Source: Symbiodinium natans (Eukaryota > Sar > Dinophyceae > Suessiales > Symbiodiniaceae). Taken from it: a stretch of 64,000 nt of DNA. The notes below the pieces were generated by a model, which saw nothing but the letters and a program-made list of their open reading frames with translations, was not told where the DNA came from and ran no database searches. Where the stretch lies: NCBI GenBank assembly GCA_905221605.1, contig CAJNDS010002854.1, positions 62,001 to 126,000 of the forward strand, written 5' to 3'. A program made the position numbers and the translations under genes. How positions within the stretch are numbered: position 1 is the first letter of the stretch; each line of letters begins with the position of its first letter. This document shows positions 11,176 to 22,335 of the stretch, in pieces.

Positions 11176-13250
11176 GCGCCCATGGCTGGGCTGCAGATGT
11201 CGGAACTCCGAAACCACTTCCTGAACTGAACAGAGCTTCTCCAAAATATCAAGGATCTCGATCAGATCACTCCAGCCTAAGTTCCGAATGCTTAACTCCG
11301 ACAAGTGCAGCAAACGGCAAATGGCGAGGATCTTAACCTCGTGCTCTGGGAACAGCGCCCCCGGCTCCCAGGATCGCACACGACCCTGAAGAGCTTCGAG
11401 TCAATCAATGGGCTTGCGGAGGGACGGGCACTGAACCCAAAACAGAGACTGGGCCCAAGTACTGCCAACGCCCTCACTTCTGGGATTCGGAGGAGCTAAC
11501 AGGGCTGGAAAATGGAGAGCAAATCCCGCGGCTGACAAAGATGGAGTGTGGGCTGGGGCATAGGCTTTAGGAAAGGCTTTAGGAAAGGCTTTAGGAAAGG
11601 CTTTAAGGAAAGGCTTTAGGAAAGGCTACCATGCATCTTGATGCTAGCGGGGGGCATCTTTCTGCCAATCCGGAGAGCTCCCCTTTTGACATTGCTGGTG
11701 ATACTCGGCATTGATACATACAGGTAAAGTACATACAGGTAAAGGAACGATGATAGGCCAACAGGACAACAAAGACCTGACCGTGGCCCGGCGAAACCAG
11801 GCACACCGTCTCATTGTGGAAGCGCCTCGCCACCTGCAAAGACCCGTGTTCCCTTCAAGCTCCCAACCGCCATTTCGTGTATACAATGATGGCAGCAACA
11901 GCCTTCTACTCCTTCCTTCGCTCGAAACCCTGCACCATCCGCCCTTGGTTCCGAACATATCTGGGTCCCCTGGTGAAGAAGTGAACGTTTCTTATCCAGC
12001 GCTCCGCATCAAACTCACAGATGAATCCAAAATGCATTTTACAACCGCCCCAAAACCTAAACCCATGCCTCTCTGCGAGCCTTTGGCAACTCCGCGAGTC
12101 ACCAAACCACGATCCTGAGTCATGTGAATGTTCAAGACTTCGCGGCCTAAACTATCATGTCGTTTGGAGTCACGGAAGCAGAAGGGATGCAATGCTCGGA
12201 TGCCGAGCAAGATGGCAACCATGGAGCGTCTGCGCTGCATACCCTGAGCTGTGAGCCCCCAAACCTTCAAATTTTCTTGTTTGGTCCAGCTGCATGTGAC
12301 GTTGGGGAGATCGACTCTTCTGAAAGCATCGAGCCTCCCAGAGATTGAGCACCGAGATTCGGGGTTTTGGGGTTTGGCGTACACCCTTGAACCTCATGTC
12401 TGCACTGGTGCTCAGGCTTTCGGGTTCCGCTTTCGCAAGGGCTCCAGCGCCTTACACCCTACTCTACGGCTTAGCCGGAAGAGTGGTTCAGCTCAGCCCT
12501 GGCAGGAGTTCGGTTTAAGTCTCAAAGTGTAGGGCTTGGAGAACCGGCTCCCCTTGCAGCCGGCTGCGTTTCTATCCTGAAGCCCTTCACATACCCTGAA
12601 CCTAGCCCAGGGCCCGATTCGCTCCAATCGTTTGGAAGGCAGGGAAGGCTGACGATGGTTTAGGAAGCTCAGGATTGGGTTTCAGAATTTCAGGAATGGA
12701 TAAGTGTCCCGTCCTTCTGGGCCTTCGTCGCCGTCGAACACCACTCCTGACAAGAGATGGCGCGGAGACACACCGGGAGGTGGAAGAAAGCTCTTCCAGT
12801 CTTCTTCGGACGGTGTGCAGGGCCCTATAACCCTAAATAACTTCTCGCATTCCCATACATAAGCTATATTTTCCGGATCCAATGCTTTTTGTGCCTGAGT
12901 GAAATCCGAACAAGCAACACAACCTACACCCTACACCCAAAATTCTGAAAAGAGTCTGTCCCCTTCTACTGACAGCAGCTTGTTCGCTGAACCCCAAGCT
13001 CCGACCCCTTCAATCGCCTTCAACCCCCCTTCAACCCCTTCCAACCTCCAACCCACTTTTTATCCTGGAAACCCTATGCCACCGGAGCAAAACAAGGGCC
13101 ACAAAACCCAGCATTAGCTCCTGGGAGGTGCTTCGGTGCCGCATGGAGCCTTGCAACATGAGCTTGGCATCAACAAAGTCCGGCAGGTTTGCAGTTTCCA
13201 TGTACAATTCCAGAGGTGCTTTTGACCTTCCAATATACCAACCCTCCCTC
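11176..13250 (-). CDS. Candidate multi-exon gene of unknown function
   Basis: Several minus-strand stretches read like exons rather than random frames. 13250-13110 contains LPDFVDAKLMLQGSM. 12882-12682 contains EDWKSFLPPPGVSPRHLL and GVVFDGDEGPEGRD. 12340-12200 contains RRVDLPNVTCSWTKQENL. 11842-11725 contains RRFHNETVCLVSPGHGQV. 11370-11190 contains LLHLSELSIRNLGWSDLIEI followed by LDILEKLCSVQEVV. The last has leucine spacing like a leucine-rich repeat (L..L.I.NL), but a single repeat is not enough to name it. I could not join the pieces through matching splice sites, so they may belong to more than one gene or be decayed. Confidence 0.35.
11563..11632. repeat. GGCTTTAGGAAA minisatellite
   Basis: Five imperfect tandem copies of AGGCTTTAGGAA, each 15-17 bp. 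The core resembles a mutated TTTAGGG telomere unit. Confidence 0.75.
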
Positions 13251-13389
13251 CCTCCAACCGCTTTGATTAATTCCATGGGTCCGGGAGGGACTACAGTCTT
13301 GGCTGAAAGGGTCTGTTGCAAAAGGGTGAGTTTCTTGCAGACGGGGAGCGGCTGCCACGTTTGTTTCTTACGGAATTTGGATTCCTAAA

Positions 13390-15690
13390 TTGAGGGAATG
13401 GCTGATAATGGAGCTACGGGCCCTCCTTTTGTTTGCAGGGGGGCTTTTAGTGGCAAGTCAATATTATGTTGTTTGAGAGTAGGAGCCGTGGCGTTCCATC
13501 TACAAATGCAATCAGCTATAAAGGTCGCTCGGACCTACACCGGCACCTCAGACCACCACCCTGAACTATACAGGAGCTATATAACGTTCTAAAAACCCAG
13601 AGAAAAAGTTACTTATAGTACTGAATCGTCTTTTCGCCAGCCAACGAATGGCTTTACCTCAAACATAGTTGTCAAATGCACAATGCACATGCTCAATCAA
13701 AGAGATGAGGCTTCTACAGAAGGCTTAAAACTTCAGGCAGGTTGCAACGCACTGTGCTCGGAAGAGATGAGGCTCGTCCTCAACAAGCGGCTTGTCTGTG
13801 TCCAGTGAATCGAAAAACCAAACCTCGAAAAAGTTGAAAAAGGTGAAAACGCGAAACAAGTAGGCAGCTGCCACATCTCATTTTTGTGGCCTCCAAATGC
13901 AAAGTAACCTTTGCAGCTTCGGCCAGGTAGGGTCCGCGAACATCAGGCAACCACGTAATACCGCCACCCCCCAACCCTCTGTCCATGCGGATTACTCAAG
14001 TACTTCAGGCTGCTGCTCCCTATGCTTCTTGTACTATTTTGTGTACAAGAGTTTTCAGCGCATGTTAAGCAGTCAAAAGCAATCAGAATCGAACGATTCA
14101 ATTTCGTCTTCGTCGTCTAGCAACCCCAAGCCACAAAGGAGCAGGCTTTGGCCTTTCCGAGATTCCACCTGCGAAAACGCAGGAGGCCCCCCCCCCCAAC
14201 CTGCAAAAACACCTCAGCTAAACAAAGACTAAGGCCTACAGCGCTTCGAGCCCAGTCTCGTCAGCGATGTGGAGCTTCCAGTTAAGGACTCCACTGTCTG
14301 AGATGCCAACCTTCAACGACTCGGCAACACTTCAAGTCAATCAATGCGTTGCGCGCCTGAGGGGTTTAGGCTCAGGGCTTCTTTAAAGCGCATCGCACCC
14401 GCTTTGTTCCACGTTCCTTGTAAATGGCACGTGCCGCACCCTACTTGGACCCTAAACCTAAACCGAGAAAAAAACCTTTATATGCTAAAGTGCCGACCGT
14501 GATGTCGTCGCCCTTGCCCAGCACTCTGACACATACTGCACTGCACCTTGAATGCGCACACCGCCTGGAAACCTGTCAACACACGTGCCGAGAAATAAAA
14601 CTTAGACACTCCACCGCGAATCTAGGGCTTAGGACTTAGGGACCAGGGCTTCGCGTTGCAAGCAGAAGGTCGCTCGAGGCCTCAGGCTTTGCGGCACCGC
14701 AGTTGGCCTCCGGCGGGCTCACTGGGTTCACGCTCTGGCAACGAGGTCATGCAACTGCTGCCGGACTACTTGCCTGTGCCTGCAAAAGATGAAATCTACA
14801 TCTACATATGCTGGCGTAGAAACCCCAAGTCTCATTCTCCAAAGCAGCCATGACCAGCCCTTCCAGATTACGGCAACCCGAATCCCGAGACCCAGGGCTT
14901 GCGGCATGGCATATCACCGCTTCAGTCGGGGCACGGGAGCTCGTCGATTGCCAGCCGCAACCAACTTTGAATACGCGCCTTCTCTTCATGCCACGCCTGC
15001 TTGGGTTTATGCAGGGGTTAAGGCTTAGTGTTGGACCTGCTTTAGTGTGTTTCCCCCAATCAACAGCCAGTCCACGAGCTTGAAATGGCCTTTGTATGTG
15101 ATTTAATACGGAGCAGTGCACGAAATTGTCTTACGACACCGAGACGATCTGACTTTTGCGGACCCCACTCTATACCCCCGGTGTCCTATAGAGCAGGTCC
15201 AACATTACAGGGCTTCGAAGAGGGTGTAAGGTTTATACGGGCTTTTCAATGGAAGCCACAACCTCTTATCTCATGTTCGGGCTCAGACCAGAGCACTTCT
15301 TGGGCTCAGCAGCTCTACAGCCGACCTGCTGCTCCCGCTGCCGCTCCTTTTGCTCCACCTGCCCACTGCTTAAGCACTTTAGAGTCTCGGGCCCTGCAGG
15401 CCTTAGGGACTTGGGGGGTTTGGGCTCAGTGGACTTTGGGCTTCGGGACACTGAGCGGAGGCGTATGAGGCGAATGCAATGGTCTCGCCTATACATGTGG
15501 GTTCATGAATTCGACTTGCAAGTGTTCGAAGTGATTGTTGAAATATTGCGGAAGAGGGCGGAAGACTTCGTGATAGCACGTGCATCTTTCAGTGCTGACC
15601 CCGCCATGCTGCTGGTGGGAGCGGATACATGTCCAGACGAATATTATGGGAGGCAATGCCGTCCAGGATGTGAGTCCGAAAGCTTATGAA
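13390..15690. other. No gene recognised
   Basis: Open frames up to about 146 codons (15249-15689 plus, with EFDLQVFEVIVEILRKRAED) occur, but no family motif, exon chain or RNA gene is evident. TTTAGG-like fragments are common. Confidence 0.35.
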
Positions 15691-15829
15691 GAGCAAGTGT
15701 AGTTCTTCAATTCGCTTTGCGGGCCAGGCCGATTGAGCGCTTCAGCCCCCCAGCGCGAAAATTCTTCCATATGCAAGCTCGCGTGATGCGAGGAACCCGA
15801 ACACCCACAAGCCCCACTCAAATTACTTC

Positions 15830-16075
15830 AGCCCAGACAGAATCAGCCCCGAGCTGGTCCTCCAGGCGTGAGCGCAACGCGGCGGCTTCAGCCTCAGCCT
15901 CCTGCAACCGGACGATTTCAGGACCCCCAGATTCATGATCATACATGTGTGAGCACTGGACGCATCTAACACCTCTAGTGATAAACTGGTGGCATGCTGG
16001 ATTTCAACGGGAGGATTTCGCTGCGATTCTGTCTCCGGCTGGACATTAGTAGCAGCCTTGCGGGCTGCCTGGCTG
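15830..16075 (-). CDS. Exon-like segments with coiled-coil character
   Basis: On the minus strand 16075-15985 reads LESSQAARKAATNVQ, and 15940-15832, in another frame, reads IVRLQEAEAEAAALRSRLED. The heptad-like alternation and the frame change across about 50 bases fit two coiled-coil exons with a small intron, for example a GT donor in GAGGTGTTAG. No larger protein could be assembled. They could be downstream exons of the GIY-YIG gene or an independent fragment. Confidence 0.25.
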
Positions 16076-16266
16076 CTCTCCAGCGCCTGGCATATATACT
16101 TTCACTAGATGCTTGAATCAGCAATGAAAATCAATGGACGATGAGCAAGGACTAGCATGAGGCCCGTGGAGGTCGGCTCCTCTTTTCATGGCAGCCGTGC
16201 ACTGAAGATACGCAAAGGGGTCTGCTCGAAACAGCTTTGCTGCGAGCACAAAAGGGTGCCGAAGAT

Positions 16267-16309
16267 AGTTTAGGGTTTAGGGTTTAGGGTTTTAGGGTTT
16301 TAGGGTTTA
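16267..16309. repeat. Interstitial TTTAGGG telomere-type repeat
   Basis: Six consecutive units of TTTAGGG or TTTTAGGG. TTTAGGG is the plant-type telomere unit also reported from dinoflagellates. It lies just 3' of the GIY-YIG gene, well inside the window. Confidence 0.9.
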
Positions 16310-16429
16310 GAAATACGCAGAGGAGTCGGCTCAGAACGGCTGATGATACTCGGGTCTGCTCCCAGCAGCACTACCGGCTGCTGGGAAACAGCAACAAAAA
16401 GGTGCTCCTTGAAGACAGGAAAGGGCTGC

Positions 16430-17518
16430 TCAGGCAGAGGAGCGCGCCCTCTTCGAGGCCGGCTTGGCCTTCGGGGAACTCGGCTTGGCTCGCTTGGCCT
16501 TGGCCTTGGCCTTTGGGGCCTCGGATGTCTTCTTCGGCTGCGCCTCGTCGCTGCGAAGCACGTGTGGGGGCAGCCTGGCCAGCAGCCCCTTCGACACGTC
16601 CTTCGTCCACACAAAGTGGATAGGGTACGACCAGCTGCTGTACGTCCGCTTCGTGTTCTTGGCGGAGAAGATGATGCCGGGTCTGTTTCGGATGATCTTG
16701 ATGGCCTGGCCTGGCTTCTCCAGGTGGGTGCGTCTAGCCAGGTCGAAGCCCTGCGACTTCCATTCAGAGTCGGTGAGCGCGGTGAAGAACGCCCAAGGGC
16801 CCGCGGAACCCCAGTCCTCCAGGCAGGTGGGAAGCGCACGCTCCGGCTCGACCTGCGGGACCCTTCTGTCAGCAGCCTGCGGGTCAGCCGCATGGTACAG
16901 GCGCGGCGCGACCTGCTGCCAGGTGCGGAAGGCTTGCTCCCGCAGCGTCCTCATCTCAGCGGCACTCATCTGGACGGCCTCGTGCAGCACGCGCAGCACG
17001 GTCTCCTTGAGCGTCAAGCGGTACCACTCGTGGAACTTGTAGTACTGCTTCTTGCTCCTCTTGGGCGTCGAGTCCATCCGGACATCGATGTGGCGCACAT
17101 AGCTGCTAAGCATCGCGTGGATGGTTTGTTCCAGTTGCCACGCAGTGCTCTCATTCTCGGTGACCACCACGGCCTCCAGCTTGGCTTCGCCCGTCGGCCC
17201 ACCTGACTCCACGGTCGCCGCATCATAGAAGCGAAAGCGATCGACCAGGTGGTTCTCCCTAGTCCTGGGGTCGTCGTGGGTTTTGCCGATCTTCATGACG
17301 CCGGCGGTCTCCCAAGTCACCACGTGGACGTAGCCGAGCATGAGGTCGCCGTGCAGCTTGCGGATTGTGGCTCGCACCAGCTTGGGGGCGGGCATGCCCA
17401 CCAGCTGCTCGTAGAAGCGCCGGAGGTCGCCCCACGGCATCCGCTCGCCGATCTCAGGGGGCTTGGACTTCTCGTAGGGCAGCAAGCCTCGGCTGGCGGG
17501 CTGCTCGAGGCTTCCCAA
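16430..17518 (-). CDS. GIY-YIG (T5orf172-like) domain protein
   Basis: A 362-codon frame without introns. Residues 62-67 (GYVHVV) and 76-80 (KIGKT) match the two halves of the T5orf172 variant of the GIY-YIG nuclease core. Arginines 85 and 87 follow, and LEQTIHAML (129-137) carries the expected metal-ligand glutamate (E130) and the A..lE..iH..l pattern of the family. The middle (about 150-320) is unassigned. The C-terminus (about 325-362) is an Ala/Lys/Pro tail (KAKAKAKRAKPSS) typical of a nuclear or DNA-binding extension. The first few residues of the open frame (MGSLEQPA) come from the GGCTGCTCAAGG minisatellite, so the true exon probably starts at an AG near 17495 and joins the exon at 17.8-18.1 kb. 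Whether it cuts DNA cannot be told from sequence. Confidence 0.62.
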   Translation of the reverse strand: MGSLEQPASRGLLPYEKSKPPEIGERMPWGDLRRFYEQLVGMPAPKLVRATIRKLHGDLMLGYVHVVTWETAGVMKIGKTHDDPRTRENHLVDRFRFYDAATVESGGPTGEAKLEAVVVTENESTAWQLEQTIHAMLSSYVRHIDVRMDSTPKRSKKQYYKFHEWYRLTLKETVLRVLHEAVQMSAAEMRTLREQAFRTWQQVAPRLYHAADPQAADRRVPQVEPERALPTCLEDWGSAGPWAFFTALTDSEWKSQGFDLARRTHLEKPGQAIKIIRNRPGIIFSAKNTKRTYSSWSYPIHFVWTKDVSKGLLARLPPHVLRSDEAQPKKTSEAPKAKAKAKRAKPSSPKAKPASKRARSSA

Positions 17519-17700
17519 GGCTGCTCAAGGCTTCCCAAGGCTGCTCAAGGCTGCTCAAGGCTGCTCAAAAAGTGGCTGCTGAGAAGCTTCCCCTAGTCTA
17601 GGCGAGGCTTCAGGCTAGGCTTCAGGCACAGGCTGCTCAGGGCTGCTCAGGGCTGCTCAAGCCTGCGGCTGGGAAAAACTGGGAAAAACTGGGAAAAACT
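17505..17700. repeat. GGCTGCTCAAGG and GGGAAAAACT minisatellites
   Basis: Four or five copies of a 10/20-bp unit (GGCTGCTCAAGGCTTCCCAA and shortened forms) occupy 17505-17575. A second block (17634-17660) has the related GGCTGCTCAG, and (TGGGAAAAAC)3 follows at 17668-17700. They fill what looks like an intron between an acidic exon and the GIY-YIG exon. Confidence 0.8.
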
Positions 17701-17759
17701 GAACGGGCGCCCTGCGCGCGGAGGTGCAAGAAAAGAAAACGAAGCCGAGGGGCGGCAGG

Positions 17760-18131
17760 CCTTGTCCGGCTCCAAGTCAAGGTACTCGTCCGGCAGGTGC
17801 TGGCGTGCTCGCTGCCGTGCCCGGGAATGCCCGGCCAGGAGGCCCGGTGCCGCTCCACGTCCTGCGTGGACAGGGGCCTCGGCTGCCCAGGCTCTTCGGC
17901 CCCAGGAGGCTCCTGTGAAGCCTGTGGAGAAGCCTCCTGAGAAGCGGCCTCGGACTCCCTGCCCTCTTCCTGCTCCTCCCGCTCTTCACGCTCCTGGCTC
18001 CAAGTCTCCAGGCGCCTCAGCTCTTCCTGCTCCCTCTCCGCAGCTTTTGCCAGCTCCACCATCTCTTGCTGCGTCTCGGGCCCAGGCTCCGAGCCACCCA
18101 GCATCTCCACGCGCGGCCGAGAGGATGCCAT
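17760..18131 (-). CDS. Acidic coiled-coil exon, probable N-terminus of the GIY-YIG gene
   Basis: Begins with ATG at 18131 and reads MASSRPRVEMLGGSEP, then a charged helix (EMVELAKAAEREQEELRRLE) and a Glu-rich and Ser/Gln-rich stretch. Around 17830 a different frame becomes more protein-like (ARQHLPDEYLDLEPDKA), and it ends at a possible GC donor near 17760. That suggests a hidden junction or a one-base error in the assembly. Same strand and adjacency suggest it belongs to the gene at 16430-17518, but the junction could not be proven. Confidence 0.4.
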
Positions 18132-18199
18132 TGCTCACGAGGCCCCAGCAAAAGCCCCCTATACTTTCACGAGTTGCGGGTCTGGCAGAAGGAATGAGC

Positions 18200-19260
18200 C
18201 GCCAGATTTGCTAAGGCTGCTAAGGCATGTCGACCATCCATGCCATCAGCATCTGCTCAGAAACGCTCGGCTTGTCTAACTCTGGTCGCACCCGAAACGA
18301 TCTTAAATCCTTAAACCTGCGGAGGGACCTCCGCATAGACCTTTTCGATTCTTGCCACGGCTTTCTTCAGCTGCTCGGTAGCCTCAAGGTTCCCCCCCCC
18401 CGGTCGGTTTTGCTGCTGGGGACCGCTTGATACTCACAAAGACCCTGTTATGCAATTGTTCTCGCCAGGTTTAATATGGCTGTGAATCAGACCACCCCCA
18501 ACACTGCTACTTACGTTTGGAATGGCCCCGTGTTACATACATCGTCGCGGCCCCTTAGGTCCGGTGCACATGCTGCTCGCAAAGTGCAGAAGTGTCATGA
18601 TTTTGGAACCTTTGAATCCTGATGCATCCGAATGCCCTGTATGGCTTTTCATTGGTTGAGTCTACGCTGGCAGACGCGTACTGGGGATTGGGCAGGGTGG
18701 CGAATGGCAGTGAAGCTAGGGAAGGCATTTTCTGAGGAAAAAGCGTGACTGTCAGCAGGACCCCGAAGAATGGGCCACGTCCACTTTAGGCCGCAGACTG
18801 TTTGACTTTGCCAGTTAATCTGGCCCTTTAATTCCTACAGCGGGTGAGTTTCGGTTCTCCCCAACCTCCCAGGCTCGAACATCAATCTTTTGTCTCTACA
18901 CCCCTAAGGCCTGAAGCCCTGAACCCTGCAAACCCTCAAGCCCTAAACACTGAAATCTAAAACTTAAGCGCCGTGGCAGAAACCGGCCTCCTCCCCCAGG
19001 GCATCTCCTTCAGTGAGGGCCTGGAGGTGATCTGCCTTTGAGCGCAGGCTCTGGGTTCTGAGGATTCTGAGGTCAGGATTACCTTGCCCGGCAAGGTTCA
19101 TATTGCGTCTTGGAGGGTTCGCAAAGCGGGCCTAGGTTTTTGGGCCTTCGGCTTCTTAAAGTCTTGACGTTTCGAACGTAGGTGTTGGGCTTAGGGCTTA
19201 GAGCTTAAGGCTTCAGCAAATGCAGGCTTTGCATGCTTAAGATTTCAGAGTCAGCAGTAC
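18200..19260. other. No gene recognised
   Basis: No long frame, domain motif or RNA gene. Many decayed TTAGGG/GGCTTAGGGCTT phrases lie near 19170-19215. Confidence 0.45.
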
Positions 19261-19277
19261 GATGCGATCAAGGGATC

Positions 19278-19440
19278 AATTCGTGAGGCAAGGCAAGGCA
19301 AAGCAAAGCAAGGCAAGGCAAGGGAAGGCAAGGCAAGGCAAAGCAAGGCAAGGCAAAGCAAGGCAGGACAGGGCAGGGCGGCAGAGCAAGGCAAGGCAGA
19401 AGGCAAGGCCAGGCAAAGCACAGCAAGGCAAGGCAAGGCA
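19278..19440. repeat. (GGCAA/AGCAA)n pentanucleotide repeat
   Basis: About 30 units of GGCAA, AGCAA or GGGAA in tandem. Both strands remain open through it, which explains the overlapping frames there. Confidence 0.95.
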
Positions 19441-19789
19441 TTCTTTCTTCTTCTCGCAGATGCATCTGAAGCTCGACGGTAAATCAGTCAAGTCTGAACC
19501 TGTCCCGGCCCCGGCATGCCCTGTCGAAATCCGGCATCCCAGGAATACACCCCCAAACACCCCAAAGCCCAAGCCCCAAACACAGGCACCCAAACTCCCG
19601 AACCCTGACCCCACATCCTCAGTACCTACATACGGAATTCCTGTAGCATGCAGAGCTGTTTATCCTTAGTTGGGACTTTGTTGAGGGTAGCTTGCAGCGG
19701 TCGCGCTCGCAGACTCTAACTCTAACTCTGATGTCTGTTGAAACTTAGAGGGTTCGAAATGCAAGTTTAAGCTTTTTCGACTGAGGGGG

Positions 19790-20616
19790 CGACGACCAAG
19801 GCCGGAATGGGCAGGCTCCCGCGAGGGTAACCACCTTCACTGGCCTTGCCGCCATGCATCAGCAAAACAATGCTCTTGTCATACGCTGGAAGTCCTGTGA
19901 CTGGTGTAGAAACAAGAACTGAATCTGGTTGAGGCAAAAGCTTGAGGTGGTAAGGCTTAAGTCCTTGGGTGGGTTTCGGATGCAGAGAGACGAGCCAGCT
20001 GCCTGCGTAATTTGAGTTTGCCTCTGAAGGTAGTACGGGCATCAGCGCCATGGGCAGAATCCAGTCAAGACTACTCTGAAGGACCCATGACTCTGCCCTT
20101 CATGACGCCTTGCATCACCGACTTCGAGTTGACTTGGCTGGAAGACCGAGATTCGGCACGCGAGAAATGACAAGCAATGGCTTCTGGACTTTTCTTAGCT
20201 GATCGGGATCGCTGGCAGGATGGCTGCGTGCCTTTGTGTAGCATTCGTGGGCGTCATGCTTAAGTGCTTCCCCGTTCGTGTTGGGTTCAAACAGGGGGGG
20301 GAATCTGTGCTTCAGGTCTGCAACATCCTCAACTGTGCCTCCAGGGCGTTGGCGCGGCGAAAGAAAATGCTTGCAGCAGATGGCTTGGACTCCGTTCCAG
20401 CACATTCCATCACTTCATTCGGTTGTTGAGTCGTGGGACGGTAGTGGGAGACCCATGGTGAGGGTAATCTTCATTTGGTTCTGCCAATGGCCAGCACGTG
20501 CTCCTTTCACGTGCTTGTGCCTGTGCTGTTTCATTGGGGCACCTGGTAAGAAGTTCAAGAAAGCGCGCAGAATGGGCACGGCCGGTCATGCCAAACGTCA
20601 CTTGATCTCCAAGCAC
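19790..20616 (-). CDS. Candidate multi-exon gene of unknown function
   Basis: Minus-strand exon-like runs: 20616-20510 (GDQVTFGMTGRAHSARFLEL), 20350-20160 (VEDVADLKHRFPPLFEPNTN, then DPDQLRKVQKPLLVISRV), 20137-20075 (KSVMQGVMKGRVMGPSE), 20051-19985 (LPSEANSNYAGSWLVSLH) and 19915-19800 (TGLPAYDKSIVLLMHGGK). They lie in order with gaps the size of the introns seen elsewhere in this window. I recognise no family. Junctions were not resolved, so the product is unnamed. Confidence 0.33.
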
Positions 20617-20639
20617 CCCTCAAGCTGAAGCGAAGGATC

Positions 20640-22185
20640 CCACACATGGCACCCTCGAACCCATCACACCATGACCCAAGAACCCTAAATCATCCCCTTT
20701 AAACGACCAAACGGCCAAACGCGACTCAACACAACTTACGATTTCGGAGAGCGTGCGTCACCTTTCCCGTGTTAGCTGATCTCAGCCAAGAAAACTGAAC
20801 CCCTGTGAAGACCCACTCCCCCCAGCTGCCTCTACGGAGGTCAGGGCCGACGACAACGCAGACCCCATCGAACCTTTGCACACAAGGACTGGTGTGGCGG
20901 ATGTGGGCTGAAGCTTCAACGTCTTAGGTTTTGTGTATGTGAACTTTAGGAACTGTAGGAGTCGATATGGACGGCCTTGGGCACGAGGCCAGGAGCTATT
21001 GTCCAGTTCCACGAAGCAGAGTCCCTGAAAACAATGCACATGTAATTTGAACAGGGTTTGGAACTGCATTTGCACTGTGATTTTTTGGGTACAAGAAAGG
21101 TCTAGGTAGGGCGCTACATAGCAGAAGCCAGATGCAAACAAACTGGAACAGCGTTCAATTCTAAACTCAAAGAAGAAACCCTAAAGCCCTGCCTTTCTGG
21201 CCCCTAGCTGCTGGCTTCCTGCCAAGCAACTGCTTGGGAGCTCCGGGCAAGCTGCCAGGGAAGATGTCGGTAAAAGAGCTCCGAAGCTCCTAAGGGAGGG
21301 GTTGAGGGTGTTAAGTTTCGGTTCCTGTCTCGGCTTTTTCGGGTCTCGCCTTTGGGAGGCACCTGAGAGGCCTCCGGCATGCAGTCCTATCATTGAAAGC
21401 ACACCTGTCATTGAGCCACACGATTCCCCGTCGGGCCGTCGGGGAAATGGTTCTTCTTGTCGTGGCCCAAAACTTCTCGGACGTTAAACCCTGTTTCGGC
21501 TTTTAAGGCTTTCGGTCCCTGCTCTCAATGCTCACTCAGGAGGATTCTAGATTCTAGAGTTCACGGGAACCTGTGCGGACGTTGGTGAAATCACACCGGC
21601 TCGCCTTGAACTGGAAACTGGCTGACGATCGCAAGGGGGGGGGGGGGGAGACGGATGAGGGCAACGGGCTGCTCCAAGTTTACGGCGTAGAAACAGATCC
21701 CACATTAAATTCCGTCAAGCTGTCACGCTGCACCCGCTTTCGTCTGGGGCCCCTCTGTCCAGCACGCTCCTCTATACAGACAAGTCTTCCGGACGTCGTA
21801 AGAATGTTTCGTGTGGCGTGCCTTCCAAATCAGTTGTCGGGCCTCTTTCCCCATGGGCGTGCTGGGGGAGTGACCCTTCCGACTGGTCGGGGCGGGGACC
21901 GGGGGAGAGCCAGTTGCCATGGGCCACATCTGCAATTCACCGGAGCAAGAGAACTCCAGCTTCTTAATAAAAGCCGAAGAAGGAAGGGACTACCATTCTT
22001 GTGCCTTTTTTGGGGGCCAGTTTTTGACCGGTGTATGCCTCTGAAGGCTTCACGAGCAACGAAAAGGGCACTTACCTGAAGCCACCTGCAAGCCTTCTAC
22101 TCCGTGCAACCCTCGCAGATTGGAACACATTCAGTAAAAATACGGGTTGGGGCTTATAGGGCTTGGGGGTGCACGAGTTATGAAG
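20640..22185. other. No gene recognised
   Basis: Holds a poly-G run (21637-21649) and a 168-codon plus-strand frame (21573-22079) with no recognisable motif. The minus strand is equally uninformative. Confidence 0.35.
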
Positions 22186-22192
22186 AGATGAA

Positions 22193-22335
22193 GGGGATGC
22201 GCACATCCTGCTCGACCCAGGCGTTTCGGGCGAAGGTTGGGCCGGCAACGACTGGCTGCTCCACCTCAGCTGGTTTTTTGCACATGAACTCAGTGGACTC
22301 GACGCACCGGATCTCCCTCGAGGTCCTTAAGTTTC
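22193..22335 (-). CDS. Isolated exon-like segment
   Basis: The minus strand reads EIRCVESTEFMCKKPAEVEQ followed by PVVAGPTFARNAWVEQDVRI with no stop. The balanced composition is unlike the repeat-derived frames nearby. No family recognised and neighbouring exons were not found. Confidence 0.3.
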
